Shown here: in pieces, positions 48,501 through 61,067 of the stretch
How positions within the stretch are numbered: the first letter of the stretch is position 1
Layout of the letters: each line of letters opens with the position of its first letter
DNA from: Taenia hydatigena
Lineage: Eukaryota; Platyhelminthes; Cestoda; Cyclophyllidea; Taeniidae
Reading direction: 5' to 3'
DNA: 64,000 nt
Assembly: GCA_036345935.2 (NCBI GenBank)
Contig: JADWOT020000006.1
Span: 9,894,519 to 9,958,518, forward strand
Translations under genes and position numbers: made by a program
Notes under the pieces: generated by a model
Database searches by the model: none
What the model was told of the DNA's origin: nothing
Seen by the model: only the letters and a program-made list of their open reading frames with translations

Positions 48501-50996
48501 AGGGATTGGGAAAATCTTGAGATGGCAAACTGCTAACTGGTAGGCTGTGTCCAAAGCACACGATTTGAGTAGGAACGAACAGATGTTCAAAGATGGCAGC
48601 ATTAAGAGGACCTCTTTGGTAGGCGAGTTGAACAAGCAACATCTTCTTGTGACAAAAAGTATTTAGTTTTGTAATGTCAATCATAAGGTTGCCTACGTCT
48701 GCTTTGGATAGCGCAGACGATCTGCAAGATGCCCTCAAATGGCAGATATTTCTGTTAATTCATTCAAAATCTTGACAAAAGTATACAAGCATAGCTTGAG
48801 ATTGTTTAGTTGCTTAGCCTGAAGGCTTGCATTTCAACATCGGTGTTTGCTTACTGCCTGTAATCTGCGCTAAGGGTTTACATGTAGTGTCTTGTTTGAC
48901 TGCGGTTGTGCCAAAGCGGGTCTGACATCCACTCTCCAATGGACATCACTACCAACTTCAGGGTGGATGGAAGTTGCTCGCCTTATACGGTCTTCAATGA
49001 CATTTTAGTGGCAAATGACAACTTATGGTCATTTCCGATAAAGTTGTCCCTTGCTAATTGCTGATTGTTGGTGGAAGGTAAATAGTCACACTGTTGGGAA
49101 GAATTAAGTGTTTGGCAATTACATTAGCACCGACTAATGTGAGACAACGTTAACTGGAACTGCGCTTTGAAAGAAGGCTCATGTTAAACACGGAGGGCGA
49201 TGGAATGAACCTCGGTGCCAGGTGGTAGAAGCGTGACCGAGGAGTCGATGTGTGAGAGACACGGGATTGCCGATAAATTCTCAAATTGGAGGTGGGAGTA
49301 GGAGGTGGGGAGCATCTTTGAAGCAGACATTATCAACGCGTTTGGCAACATTAACGCATCGCTGTACTTCAGCCATAGCTCGGTCATCACAACCAAATAG
49401 AAGTTGTCCAAGTGTAAGGGCAACTTTTCTTGAGAAAATGCGGCCGAATGAGTAAGTTCATAGTCACAATTTCTGCGTTGCAATTCCCGAGCTGTTGTTA
49501 GTTCCCTTGATGCTGCTAACTTTGGAAGCGCCTTTCTTTGCAAGGGTAGCTTTCCAAATAGGATGCCAACCTGATTCCGTCGGCTTGAATGCCAAATCCT
49601 GAGAATTTTTCCCAACAAGACCTATCGGTGCTGGAGGTGCCATAAGCTGCCGAAAACTTCTTTTACCATAGTTTATTAATTGACGGAGTTCTGCACATAA
49701 CTTCTGAAATTTACACCCATTAACTTTCCTCTTTGGTGCACCTGGGGGAAATTTATAATGATTCCTTTGTTCTCAAGCTTGAAGCATGTAAGTTTGCGGA
49801 GTGAATTTCTCTTAGTGATGCTAAATAATGCAAAAATAAGGTACAAGGGCTTGTTTAAAGTAGGCAATAGCTTTGGTCCAACAAAAGCAACGGAATTGCG
49901 TATTCTCAATACATACAATCTTCATTACAGGCGGCAAGCTTGCCAGAGGGCTTGGAACCCATGTGCCATCAAGCATAGGGAGTAGGAAGTTAAAGTTCTG
50001 GTGAAATGCAGTCCTTGCTTGGGAGCTGTGTGTGAGAAGATTTCGACGACGGCACTTGAGCATAGGCAAATAAATATGCCACATTGGATTAGTTGCAATG
50101 TATTAAGGGTGTGGTCACCATCGCTATTAACAAGGCATTTCAAGCCACTCAGCATCTCCCACCTTCATACAATAGTTGTACGGACTGACGAGACAACATC
50201 ACCAATGCACTCCGGTCTACTAGTTGCCAACAATTTACTTACAAACAGTCCCTAGGACCTCTCAAATCAACCAGCCCTTGTTGAAGCGATGCTTTTTCTC
50301 ATATTTTGCTGACAAAGCGAGAGAATCACCTAGGAGCTCACAGATAAGGAAGCAAATAACATGAGATCTCGTTGATTGTAGGTGCCAGTGTAGGAAAAGT
50401 ACAGCAAGGCCGAGCAACTTGATATTTTAAATCTGATATGCAATGGTGGATTTGGCCTGTCACAAAGAATACGACAAGTTACCAAAAGCTTTCCCGCCTC
50501 CTTTCGGGGCCACCTTGAGGTGGAGAAGGTACGGCTGACGAGGTCGACGCGCAATAAAGTATTTAAAAGTTGATTGGAGTTATTGGTAGCTGAGTTAAGT
50601 TAGGCCAGACAGTGACTCTCGAAAGGGATTTTGTGCCTTACAGAGAAGATACGAACTTTGTTAGCAGTAATCAAGAACTTCACTTCAACTGAACCTTGGA
50701 CACATGGAAATCTCACGAAAGCGTGTCTTCTCGCAACCTCTCGCTGGTGTCTACGCCAACACCTCTATCACTTTAGTGTTTATACAACAGGATTCCCCTC
50801 TAAGGGTCTTAGAATTTATATTTGCATTTATCAAAAACAACTGTTCCAACCCACGCTCGAGGGCAATAGGGAAGGTCTGGGTGGAGGTGCAACGATTACC
50901 ATGTGTTGTCCATAGACTGACGGTTGTTTACATTAGGTCTGATGGCCCAAACATCATGCCTTTTCACCTACGAATGCACCTGCAACATTTGGCATC
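45576..50996 (-). repeat. Right arm of giant inverted repeat (5,421 bp)
   Basis: Reverse complement of the left arm at well above 99% identity. Differences seen are single-base changes, mostly transitions. It ends at GGCATC (50996); beyond that the two flanks are unrelated. The small divergence argues against a trivial copy of the same read but does not exclude it. Confidence 0.97.
49184..50084 (-). pseudogene. Decayed reading frame in the right palindrome arm
   Basis: Mirror copy of the broken frame at 40782-41682, with the same stop codons in the parts I compared. The frame was therefore already broken before the arms were duplicated, or has been kept identical by gene conversion. Confidence 0.35.
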
Positions 50997-52576
50997 CCTG
51001 CAATAAACCTGTGAGTGTTTGGAGTTCTGATTCTTTTTATTTACTTTTGCACTGCTTTATCATTAATGCCGCGTTCCTTCATAAGGTTTGCTTTACAGTT
51101 CATCGAGATTCCCCGATTCGAAATTCACACTTAATTCACGTGCATAAATATGCGGTAATGTTATTTACACAATTATGTGTACTTGTTTATATTTTATTAC
51201 TTCTTATTTGCATAAATTTAGACTAAATCTTCTTGTCTGGTTAGGATTTATGCTATAATTTTCCTTAAATTCCTTTTTTGTACCTCGTTTCAACTCTTAA
51301 TCATGTAACTTTTGAGTGCAAGTTGAAGTCTTCCGTCGTGTGTAAAGCAATTTGTCATCGTATTTCCTTCCTTTAAATGGTCAAACGAATTCGAGCTTTC
51401 AATTTAATTAAATCAATAAACTTTGTTCGTAGCAGGAACATTTTGGCGCTCTGAAATGTAACCCAATGTCTACCTCTACTCTTTTATGATGCAAGGTATT
51501 TTTAGCATGATGTTTTGTGATTTCGTGCTTTATTTTATTTCGTACTAAACCAGCGGATACTTTTGTCTTATTTGACTGTCCTTCCTCTTTGTGATATAGC
51601 CTATGCTCTTCTAGTGGTTCCTTAGACTTCTTTATATTATGCTTGTCTTTCCACACTATTTTGACTTATTACGGCCTTGAGTGAAGACTCTGAACGCTGC
51701 ATTGATTGCATCAGGAAGCGAATCCAATCCAAAAGGCCAATCATCTGATTTTCACGACCGAACAATAAACAGAAGAAGCAAATCTAGCGCGTCCACATTT
51801 GTAAAGACTTATAGGAGTAAGGGTAGCGTCGACTTTTGGAAACCGTCCTAAACTCCATTGTGCAAGAATGCTGGTAACCACTGTGGCAATACTGGAACCG
51901 CAATATTATAAAAACTCTGTGTCCCCGTCCACAGTAAATAAATAGAGACGTTATTTGCGTGAACAGCCTTTTCCTTCTCTAAGCCCCTATTAACTGGCCT
52001 GCATTCGGATGGAACACTGAGCGTCACTGAAATGGGAAAACAGTGGTATAAAGGGATTGATACGAGGCATTGTATCCGTGAAATTGTGTTAAATGTTGTT
52101 CCTTATAAAATGACACTGCTTTTAGACTAACTCCTTCTTTTATAAGGCGCATGACACACTAGGCGCCCTCGTTGTCGAACATGGACTTCAATACAATTCA
52201 CAGCCAAAGCGAAATTCCTAATTTAATGGGATCGTCCAGGTTATTTGAATACCTGGGGACAGAATTTCTTTTCATCCGTAAGAAAATTTAATAGTCAATG
52301 TTTGCTGCTCCCCGGAGGGCCTTTAGAAGCATCTACTACGTTGTGATGGCCAACTAGGGAGGGTAATTAGGAAGAGCACTGAGAAGGACGCTCTAAAGAA
52401 GAGGTGCTGTACACCAAGTTGGTATTTCTTTAGTTGCGTCGATAACTATGCAGGTGCTTTAGGCGCTGCAGTGTTCTTTCGCTCTGTCGCAAGGCATTAT
52501 ATCAGCTCCTATATACTCTCAGCGCTCCTTTATTTTATTAATATGTGCTCTTTAATGCTATCCTAGATACCTAGGT
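50997..52576. other. Intergenic, nothing recognised
   Basis: AT-rich flank of the palindrome. A basic 82-codon minus-strand frame (51656-51408, containing KKSKEPLEEHRLYHKEEG) has no known family and is probably chance. Confidence 0.4.
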
Positions 52577-53477
52577 TATAATACTTTGTTTGGCTGACTA
52601 CTAGTTTCGGTTACGGTCACTTGGGTGACCACATTGCTCAATCCGGGCGGGCTGACGTCAGGGCCGTGCCAATATATGTAATGCCTTTAATTGCCTTTTA
52701 GAAAGTCTCAGGACGCTACGCTGGTGACAGCGGAAAGCGAACCCGAATTTATATGATATCTACCCTGATTTATGCCGCTTTTGACAAACCTCACCAATGC
52801 GAAAGATGTGCATGTGCTACGGATGGGAGAATCGCTGGCATCTGCAAGAAAGCCATTAACAACGGAACCATGAACCATCTAAAAAAGTTCCGTTTCGGAA
52901 TTTCCTTACTGTGCCTGCATAAGACTGTCGACACTGAGCAAACATATTATACCCTACTCTCACTAGACTGTGTTAAATCCTGTATTTCTTTTCGAAAATC
53001 TTCTTCTCGACCTCTGTTCCAAAGTCTATCAATGGACACACGCGATGGCCAGCAGAATCCCCTGTTTCACAATTCGTTTCCTGAACCGGATGGAGCTTAA
53101 GATCTAGTAAAATTATCAAGGGGGACTAGTGGCGTTATGATCAAGCATTACTTCAGTTGCATAGAAATGTGATGATTGGCACGGTTGGCTGGTGGGTGTT
53201 TTCCTTCAGGGCTGATTAATTTGCACTGGCTGACGCTGGAGATTTACCAATAGTAGCGCTGAGGACAAGGCTCAAAGAGAAGAGAGGCTATGCAATGCTT
53301 TATTCGTATGGCTGCCGAATTAGGTTACGGTCACTTGGGCGACCATGTCGTCTTTGCGGCCTGGGCTAAATTTAGGTCCATATCAGTAGGCTTAATCCTA
53401 TTCTGTTTGTTCAACACATACAATCAGCCTAAGTAATATGTTTTTCTGTTTTCAAGACAGTCTCGAGATGCTAAACA
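52577..53477 (-). mobile_element. Old degenerate TRIM copy with two LTRs
   Basis: Two diverged LTRs in the same (minus) orientation, 53477-53291 (5' LTR) and 52720-52577 (3' LTR), bracket 570 bp. The interior matches that of the fresh copy at the right edge. Just inside the 5' LTR both read CTCTTCTCTTT; further in both share GCGTCAGCCA, AGCACCCAC/AACACCCAC, and ATGCTTGA followed by AACG. No polymerase or integrase is encoded. A 115-codon plus-strand frame (52753-53100) is antisense to the element and probably fortuitous. Heavy divergence and lack of a target duplication mark it as old. Confidence 0.7.
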
Positions 53478-53871
53478 CAGACTCTGCAAAGGCAAAGATG
53501 CTACGATTAATGTTTACAAAACATGGCTCATCGCAAAACAAATTCAGCTGATTTATAATTGTGCTTTGGGCACGTTAATCAATACACTACTTGTACTTAG
53601 TCAATGACTATCAAACCTACTAAAAAATTACATATACTACTAATAATATGTATTTTGGAAGAATATTTACATAGATGTATTCTATTTTCTGTGAGTCACG
53701 CTTTTAAACTTTATTTAAAGCGCTATAAAGAAATAATACTTGAATTAAATTAAAATTTGAATACGTCTTGACTATTTAGCTATGCCTGGCAAGTGCAAAC
53801 CATTGTATTGTTTGTTTGAATCAACAGTGGTGGTCACTTAAGCCAATTTTTGGGAAGCGTTGCACGTTGAG

Positions 53872-55082
53872 ATGGTGAGCCGTTGTTCGATTGCTGATTG
53901 CCGTATTTAGACTGCATGCAGACCGTTGGTCAATGTTTACGATCTGTCTGGTGATTGCACCAAAACTGCTATCAAAATGCCAGCGGTGTTCAAGGCGCCA
54001 CTGCGTAGTGATGTTTTGAACTTCGTTCATGATAGTTTGCGTAAAAATTCGCGCCAACCGTATGCTGTGAGCTCTAAAGCTGGCCATCAAACGTCAGCCG
54101 AATCATGGGGTACTGGTCGAGCTGTAGCTCGAATCCCCCGTGTACGTGGAGGTGGTACTCACCGCTCCGGTCAGGGTGCTTTTGGAAACATGTGTCGTGG
54201 AGGTCATATGTACGCTCCTACCAAAGTTTGGAGACGTTGGCATCGCCGTGTCAATGTTCAACAAAGGCGCTTTGCCATGTGCTCAGCTATCGCCGCCACA
54301 GGCGTTCCAGCCCTGGTCATGGCTCGTGGACATCGTGTAGACAAAATTCCAGAACTTCCGTTGGTCGTGTCCGGGAACGTTGAGAAAATCAAGAAGACAA
54401 AAGAAGCTGTCAAAGTGTTGAAAAAGCTTAGGGCTTGGTCAGATATCCAAAAAGTCTACCAGTCCAAAAGGAATCGCGCAGGTCGTGGTAAGATGAGGAA
54501 CCGCCGTCATATCATGAAGCGCGGTCCTATTGTTGTGTACAAAAAGGACGATGGAATTACGCGGGCGTTTCGTAACATTCCTGGTGTTACTCTCTTGAAC
54601 GTTAAGTATCTTAATATACTCAAACTTGCACCTGGTGGTCATATGGGGCGCTTTACCATTTGGACTGAGGGTGCATTTCGTACACTGGACAAATTGTATG
54701 GTACCTGGAAAACCGGTAGTACTATGAAGAAAGGTTTTCACTTGCCTTCATCCAAGATGACCAATACTGATCTTAATCGCCTCCTGACATGCCGTGCCAT
54801 CCGTAGTGTTCTTCGTCCTAGACGGATGGATCGTCAGCGAAAGCGCTCACACGTCAAAAAAAATCCCCTTAAGAACATGCAGGTATGCCTTTGAATTCAC
54901 TCTTTCTATTAATTTAGGTTCTTATCAAACTGAATCCGAATGCTCTTTCTGAGCGCAATGCGCGTATTTATCAGCAAAAGGCTGCCCTGAGACGAAAGGA
55001 GGCGAAATTTAAGTCGGCTCCGAAATCTAAGTCGTCTCCTCAAAAGGTGGTAACGGAGGAAAAAGAATGCATCAAGACTTAA
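53872..55082 (+). CDS. RPL4: 60S ribosomal protein L4 (uL4)
   Basis: Large-subunit ribosomal protein whose long internal loop lines the peptide exit tunnel. Exons are 53872-53874 (only the ATG), 53911-54882 and 54918-55082, separated by introns of 36 and 35 bp. Together they give 379 codons plus TAA. The start becomes [13 protein letters not shown], which matches the eukaryotic L4 N-terminus, whereas the open frame without splicing has no suitable ATG. The body is highly conserved: [59 protein letters not shown] (tunnel loop), and [19 protein letters not shown]. Exon 3 supplies [20 protein letters not shown] and a short Lys/Ser-rich tail. The tail is shorter than in vertebrates (427 residues in human), as usual for invertebrates. 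An intron right after the start codon is common in animal ribosomal protein genes. Confidence 0.97.
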
Positions 55083-55089
55083 TTTTACT

Positions 55090-55095
55090 AATAAA
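55090..55095 (+). terminator. Poly(A) signal of RPL4
   Basis: AATAAA seven bases after the RPL4 stop codon, followed by a T-rich tract. The 3' untranslated region would be very short. Confidence 0.7.
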
Positions 55096-55249
55096 TTGTT
55101 TGGTGGGTTGCCTTTCTTTTTTTTCTGTTAGAGGCGTTCAGACCTAATGTTGGGGAGATTTGGGATTTCTGTGGTTCTTTCCTAATATATTGTGATCTAA
55201 CGCATCAGTAGTCGGTATTTGCTTCGAATTTTGCTCCCGGTTGGCACGT

Positions 55250-55720
55250 CGAACATGCAGGGTTTGATGATTCCGGTTATCGGTGCTGCGGGCTACCGCT
55301 TTTTGCCCGCAGACATTGCGTGTGCACTGTACTAATTGCCTTAAGTAGTTGCGCTCGCTTTGGTTGTACTAGGCCGTGGACTCCCAGCTGGCTTCTCCTT
55401 GGGTGTAAGTCCAATTTTGAGGTCCTCGGGGTTGGGTCTTGCGCGTGATCGACTTCACCTGCCCTTCACTATGGCTTATGCGGCTGTCGGTGTTATAGTC
55501 CTTCATGTTCGGCGGGAGAGCATCGATAGCGCTTGTGGTAGTAAATAAGGTGAACGCATCGCGATTTTGTAAGGCCTGGTGACCAAATCTGCTTGGCTTC
55601 GTGCTTGGTAAGTTTGCGCAACATGCTTTGAGGGTAGCTTTCTTTCTGTTTTAAGAATTCGAGTGCAGCAGCTAGACCACTAGTCAAGTACTCAATTGCT
55701 TTATATCAGGTTGTACTTGG
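55250..55720 (-). pseudogene. Degenerate coding-like region, faint SART1 resemblance
   Basis: A GC-richer stretch on the minus strand with protein-like sequence in shifting frames. It begins SGLAAALEFLKQKESYPQ, then HKRYRCSPAEHEGL, and in another frame NPEDLKIGLTPKE. The first block recalls the GLAAAL block and the last the LTPKE block of the C-terminal region of SART1 (tri-snRNP protein 1), in the right order and roughly the right spacing. Frame changes and stops would make it a dead, intron-less copy. The matches are short and may be chance. Confidence 0.22.
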
Positions 55721-58044
55721 CAACAGCGGGTTATGGTACTGCATTAGAATTCCTCCATGAAACGGTAGCGATTCCTCGTGTAGAAGTTCAATGTAATCAC
55801 GCTGAGCGTCTGTGCGACTCAAGAAACCAATGCCATTGGAGATTTGGCTGCATTGCTGCGGGATCGTTTGCCTTAGTATTCCATGAGTATGTATCGATGG
55901 AAGATATTATTAATCCCTGGTATATTATTTTTGCAATGCACACACTACTACTTTGCCATTTGTTGCTTAACCATAATCGCAAAATTTGGTTTCTGATGGA
56001 AATCAAGGATCAATATCTTTCGTGAAAGCATAATGTCCACCTTTTTAGTGATCGCAGAATGCATTAGAACCCCCTAAAGCATGCAGTCTTACCAGTCCGA
56101 ACGTACAAGTGTAGCAATAATTAGCCACGAGGTGAAGGCGCTAATGTCCAATGCAGTAGTTATTGGTTTAACAATTCTCTTTAAAATGACAACTCTCTCA
56201 GTGGCTGTCTCACTTATTTTACTCTATGAATAAACGATTTCGACTCCATAAATTATACCAGATAGAACGATTATATAGAATCATGCCTCTGCTAACCCAT
56301 GTTTGGATGGCCAAGGTCGCGCTGAGGGCGCACGTTCGCACTTGTACTTTCCACGTCACGCACTTCCCTCCGCAAAGGCAATGAGCAAGTTCTATTCTAT
56401 GCCACAAGATTTAATAATCCAGTGAGCATTTCGCAGTTATTCAAGTACCATCAATTAGGTGTGAAATTAGCTGTTTTTTCTAGAGATTTAATTCCACCCA
56501 CGTTCAGACATACCTATTTGAGTGTCACATTTGGCTCCCGTTGTAGAAGGGATAAGATGAAGTGTAAATCGAAAGTGTCCCCATTTGAGGCTTTTTAAAC
56601 GATTCTTTCAGTCCTGTATAAAGTCACCGTCGCAGTATATTGTGGTGTTTGTCGAGTGCGGTATAAAAGTACAAATTTGCGCTTGGCAAATGCTAATATG
56701 CGTGCACGGGCCAGCAACTGGATTTTTTGCTTGAAAACTGTGTCCTAATACGATGCATTCAACTCGTTTTAAGTCGATTTAAAAGTGGAAGTAAGAAAAT
56801 GAGTTTTGATGGGAGTCACGCTATTCCAGTGGCGAGTGACAGTCTACTCAACAAGCAAAGATGTGTAATTTTTGCAGCGGTAAGTGATATCCCAAGAAAT
56901 CTGTTAAGTGTTCCAGTTTCTAGAATTCTTGAGATGGAGCAAGTGGGAAATATAATTGTATAAAATAACATTCGCCCCTTACTAAGCTTTGCTTTATGTC
57001 GAAGAAGTGTCATGGTATTATGCTTCAACTATGCACAAAGACCGAACTGTTATTTAAGTCCATAATGTTTCGCTCGACCAACTCGAAACTTAAATGGCAT
57101 TGGGTGAGGCAGAGCGTCTGGTAGTTCGGTGGATGGTTCACTAAGACTGTTAAATATAGGTAAAAGTACGGATTCTTGAAACCTGAACCTTGTTGTTTTT
57201 TCTTCTATGCGCATTCGGCTTAATAAATAACTGTTTCTATCTCACTTTGATGCTAGTATCAGCTTCGGTGATTATTTCTAACAATCCAGTCACCTTTCAG
57301 TTGCTGCCAGCAACTCAGCAATCACTGTCCCAATTGATTTAGCCTGAAGTGCACATTATACGGATCTCAACAAATGCATTGCTCGACCCGTAACGACTTC
57401 TTCAAGTCAATCGCCAATACGGTTGAAGGTGCTTATAGTTCTATCTCTTGGAAATAACAAAAAAGCCCGTGTTCCACCTTACCTATTAAGTCACTAAATA
57501 ATTGCAACCATTCCTTTAGCATTGTGCACAGTTCTCAGGTCTCCTAAGCTTTTCAAGTCGCCCGAGTTTCGTCTTAGTTTTACCAAAGTTGGCAGTTCAA
57601 TCTTCCTTGTTTTCAGTCGCAAAAGTTAGCTGATGCACCTTTATTTATTTGTTCCCCCATTAAATTGCGTTGAGTCTACTTAAATTGGGTTTCTCCACAC
57701 TCCCTTGCCTAAGATATGTTTCAATCTCTTTCCACTCCTATTCTCGGCTAATTCGAGTTTTCTTCACTGGAAAATCGATTTCATTTTCGTAGAATGGAAA
57801 CACTCTTGCGAGCTGTCACGTTACAAGCTGCGAATCTTTCAGGACCAAATTCCTAGGCCGTGTAAAAACTTCTAGGGATGCTATAACGCGGTCCATTCCT
57901 CAGCGCGAAACTGACTGCCATGCAAGTACCTGTACAGTTACTATCAATTTTTCTTAAATACATTGCAAAATAACACAAGTTCAGACGAATAAGAAATTTG
58001 ACCCCCAAATTTGTGTAAAAACCACTCTGCCTTACGCATCTTGT
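55721..58044. other. AT-rich intergenic stretch
   Basis: Short overlapping frames only, no motif on either strand. Confidence 0.45.
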
Positions 58045-58342
58045 TTAGGTTTTAAGTGCAAAAAGCTCGATGAGGAGTTTCAAATCATTGGTTGCAATTG
58101 ATTTACGAACCACAAAGTTTATTGGATCACTCCGCCAGAATGAGAGCGGACCGATGCGTTTTGCATTGAAACTCGTAAAAGCGAGTACGTTTGGCACTAC
58201 GTAAGAATTCACCTGCATAATTACAAGTGAACAAATAAATGGAGTCCGGTCGTGCAAAGCACCTGTAGGATCGCCAGAAACACCAGCAAACGAAATCGGA
58301 GGCGAGATTGGTTCTTTTGACAAAATGGGAAGCATGCTGCCA
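58045..58342 (-). CDS. Unidentified open frame, possible last exon
   Basis: A 96-codon minus-strand frame that may start at its own ATG or follow an acceptor (CTTGGCAG) directly before it, and ends in TAA. It reads ISPPISFAGVSGDPTGALHD, then GPLSFWRSDPINFVVRKSIA, with a mixed composition typical of folded protein. I recognise no family, and no upstream exon was found. It may equally be chance. Confidence 0.25.
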
Positions 58343-61067
58343 AGCTAAACTCTGGTTTTCGCAGCAATGGCAAATGTTTTCAGGGACCACAAAAATACCT
58401 ATTTTTGCATGTATCAAAAAGCAAAAACTGTGCGCTTTTCAAGTTAGCAAAATTATGTTTGTACCTAAAACATCTTATGTATTCCAGCCTAATAAAGAGG
58501 GAGAAAAGTCAAATGCATCTATAGGTCTTAACTTCGTGCGAAGTAAAACTCGACCCATTAGTATTTTTAATGTTTGATCATGGCGGTCGATCCTCAGCTA
58601 TGCGCGATTGTACGGCCAAGCAACCATGGCCAAAAGACCATAGTGTTCCTACTAGAGCCTAGTCTCTAATCAAAACAATCAAGATATTATCAAAGGGGAT
58701 TATTCGATCAGTAAACGTTCAAAGAATTACAAGAATCGAATTAAATGGACTTTATTAAGTGCCGCTGCTACTGCTTTATGGCACGGCTTGTAATTCTTTT
58801 AACCAAAGCTAAGAATTATAACCAGTCAACTTTGAGCACTACAGACAAGCTCAAATACTAGCTTCTTATAAACGCACATTCAATAAGGACACACCGTTTC
58901 AATTCCATCGAGCCAACAAAGCAGACGCAATTGTGTTCCTTGGTCCACAGCTTGTCCCCAAATGTGTGGCTTTGTTTCACAAGAAACTAAAAGCTTGAGG
59001 AAAAATATGAATGTTTTTTTGGAAATCACAGAGAAAAGTTGTGTTACTTTTTTTCATTTCGATTGTTATTGCAGCAGTTGGAGTCAAAAATGACGATCAG
59101 AAAGAGAGAAGATGGCGATGTGTCTCAGAACCAACAGCAAGATCGCAATTGACAGTAGGAAAAAGTGTGATTTGCCAGCCCATTTGGCGTACATTAGCCT
59201 CAATTTTATGCTTGAACAGGTGTTCACATGTTCACAAACAAAGATGGGAAGGTTGCACACGATGCGGGTGGACATGAACAAGCTGATTACGGACCATTAG
59301 TCGAAACTTTTAACAACAACAACAACAACAACCACCACCACCACCACCACCGCCACCACCACCACCACACCTTTCAACGAGACGCATCAAAAGATAATAT
59401 AAAGTGCAATATTTAGCATGACGAATCATTCAAAATAAACAAGTAATCATTTTCTTTTGTGGGCAACTCATTTCTTCCCGTTGATATGGTGTGCTTTTAG
59501 TATCCCGTTTTTCATATTTAAGTCACAGAGTGTGAGAACCCGGACGTTTGCGTGGACGTTTTCAAGACAGCTACATGTTCTCCACGGGAAGCAAATGCCA
59601 TGCTACCGTTACTTCCAATCTCACTGCAGCAGTTCACTTTTGAAACTCGTAACCAAAACAAAATGCAAATTGTTTTATTACTGAATCATGTGCATCAAGA
59701 AAACAATTATTTCCTTGCCTGGGGACAATACAATGTGAAGCCAATTTAGCGGGGTTCTGTAGGATCATCAAACCACTGCTCCACTTTATAAACTAAATTA
59801 CATCTTTCCTTGAGGATCCAAAGCGATTTGCAAACAAAATGTTCGGTCCCACTATTTGCGTAATTATTGGCTGTCTGGTTTACATATCAACTTTCGAGTT
59901 GACGTGATGTGAGCACGTGAGGCAAACCTTTCTTCATACATCTGAGACACCTAGTTTTCTTGAAAATGTCATTTCCGCCGCGTCAGTTATTGAACTGACT
60001 TAGTGTAAGTGGATCTTATTACCTTATTTACCGTAGAAGCATCAAAATCGTACAAACAACAGACTTGACGGAAGCCGCACTCAATCGCACGACCAGAGAT
60101 TCAAGCGTACAGGTGCGATGTTTAGCTAACGATAGTAAAACCCGCAATTCGCTTTCAATGGAACATCTATTAATCTACAAATTTCGACATAAATGGCCTA
60201 TGAATAAGGCCTATCCACCCATGCCTAGTAACTTGGTTGCAGACACTTCAATGCCCGCCCTTTATCCGACGTCTGAAAATGATTCCAGATAAACCACTAA
60301 TTCCAAACCTGCCCAATTTCCTGTCAATAAACACCTCTACAGCCACTAAGCACCCGATAGATGCGTTTATGCATAAAATACCAAGAAAACGCTCATTTAT
60401 TTTACCAGTTGGATCCATTCGTTACAAGTCCAAACCGCCAGACCACAAACTCACACATCACCTCTTGAAAGAAATCAAATCAACGTAGCTTCGTGAAACT
60501 GACACCAAACGTCACTACTACTTTGGTCTGCCCGAACACCCGACAACCATTCTAAAAGGCCTTCAGAACCGACCGCGCTGAAGAACCCTATCGGTGTTTT
60601 CGAAGTAGCAAACAGAACACAATCGTAACGAAGAACATGCAAACCTACATCAAAGACGACCACTTAATGGTTAGAGCCCTGTATTGCAGCATTCTTAAAG
60701 AACGTCCCCCGAGCGCAAAAACCAGAAGCTCAAGATCACAGTGTTCAAAGATGAGAAGAACTCGTGAATACCACCTGTGATCCCCGTAAGCATGATCATC
60801 TTCCGACTTACGCGAATCGAATTTCTAAGGCTGAGAAGGGCGAATGGATGCATCGAGGAACTTAAAGTTAGAAAAACTGCCTTTGAGGCCACTTCGAAAT
60901 AAATATTATTGGATAGGGGAGAATGAAAGGCAAGAGGAAGCGAGGGTCAATGTACACCTGGAGAATGCAAATACGAAACAACAGCCATTAGTAAATAAAT
61001 AGGGTGAAAGGGTCTAGTTGTTAAATGAAAGAATATAAGTAACTTGTGAAACCACATAATCGACAGG
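58343..61067. other. Intergenic stretch with a trinucleotide repeat
   Basis: Nothing convincing apart from the AAC/ACC repeat listed separately. The part next to 61067 is probably 3' untranslated sequence of UBE2H on the minus strand. Plus-strand frames at 60065-60488 have no recognised motif. Confidence 0.4.
59312..59369 (+). repeat. (AAC)n-(ACC)n trinucleotide microsatellite
   Basis: About 58 bp of AAC units passing into ACC units with one GCC interruption. In one plus-strand frame it would encode Asn and His runs, but that frame has no other sign of being a gene. Confidence 0.9.

Noticed and set aside
60065..60488. Plus-strand frames with proline/threonine-rich sequence
   Set aside because: No splice sites, no motif and AT-driven composition; the region is more likely 3' flank of UBE2H.
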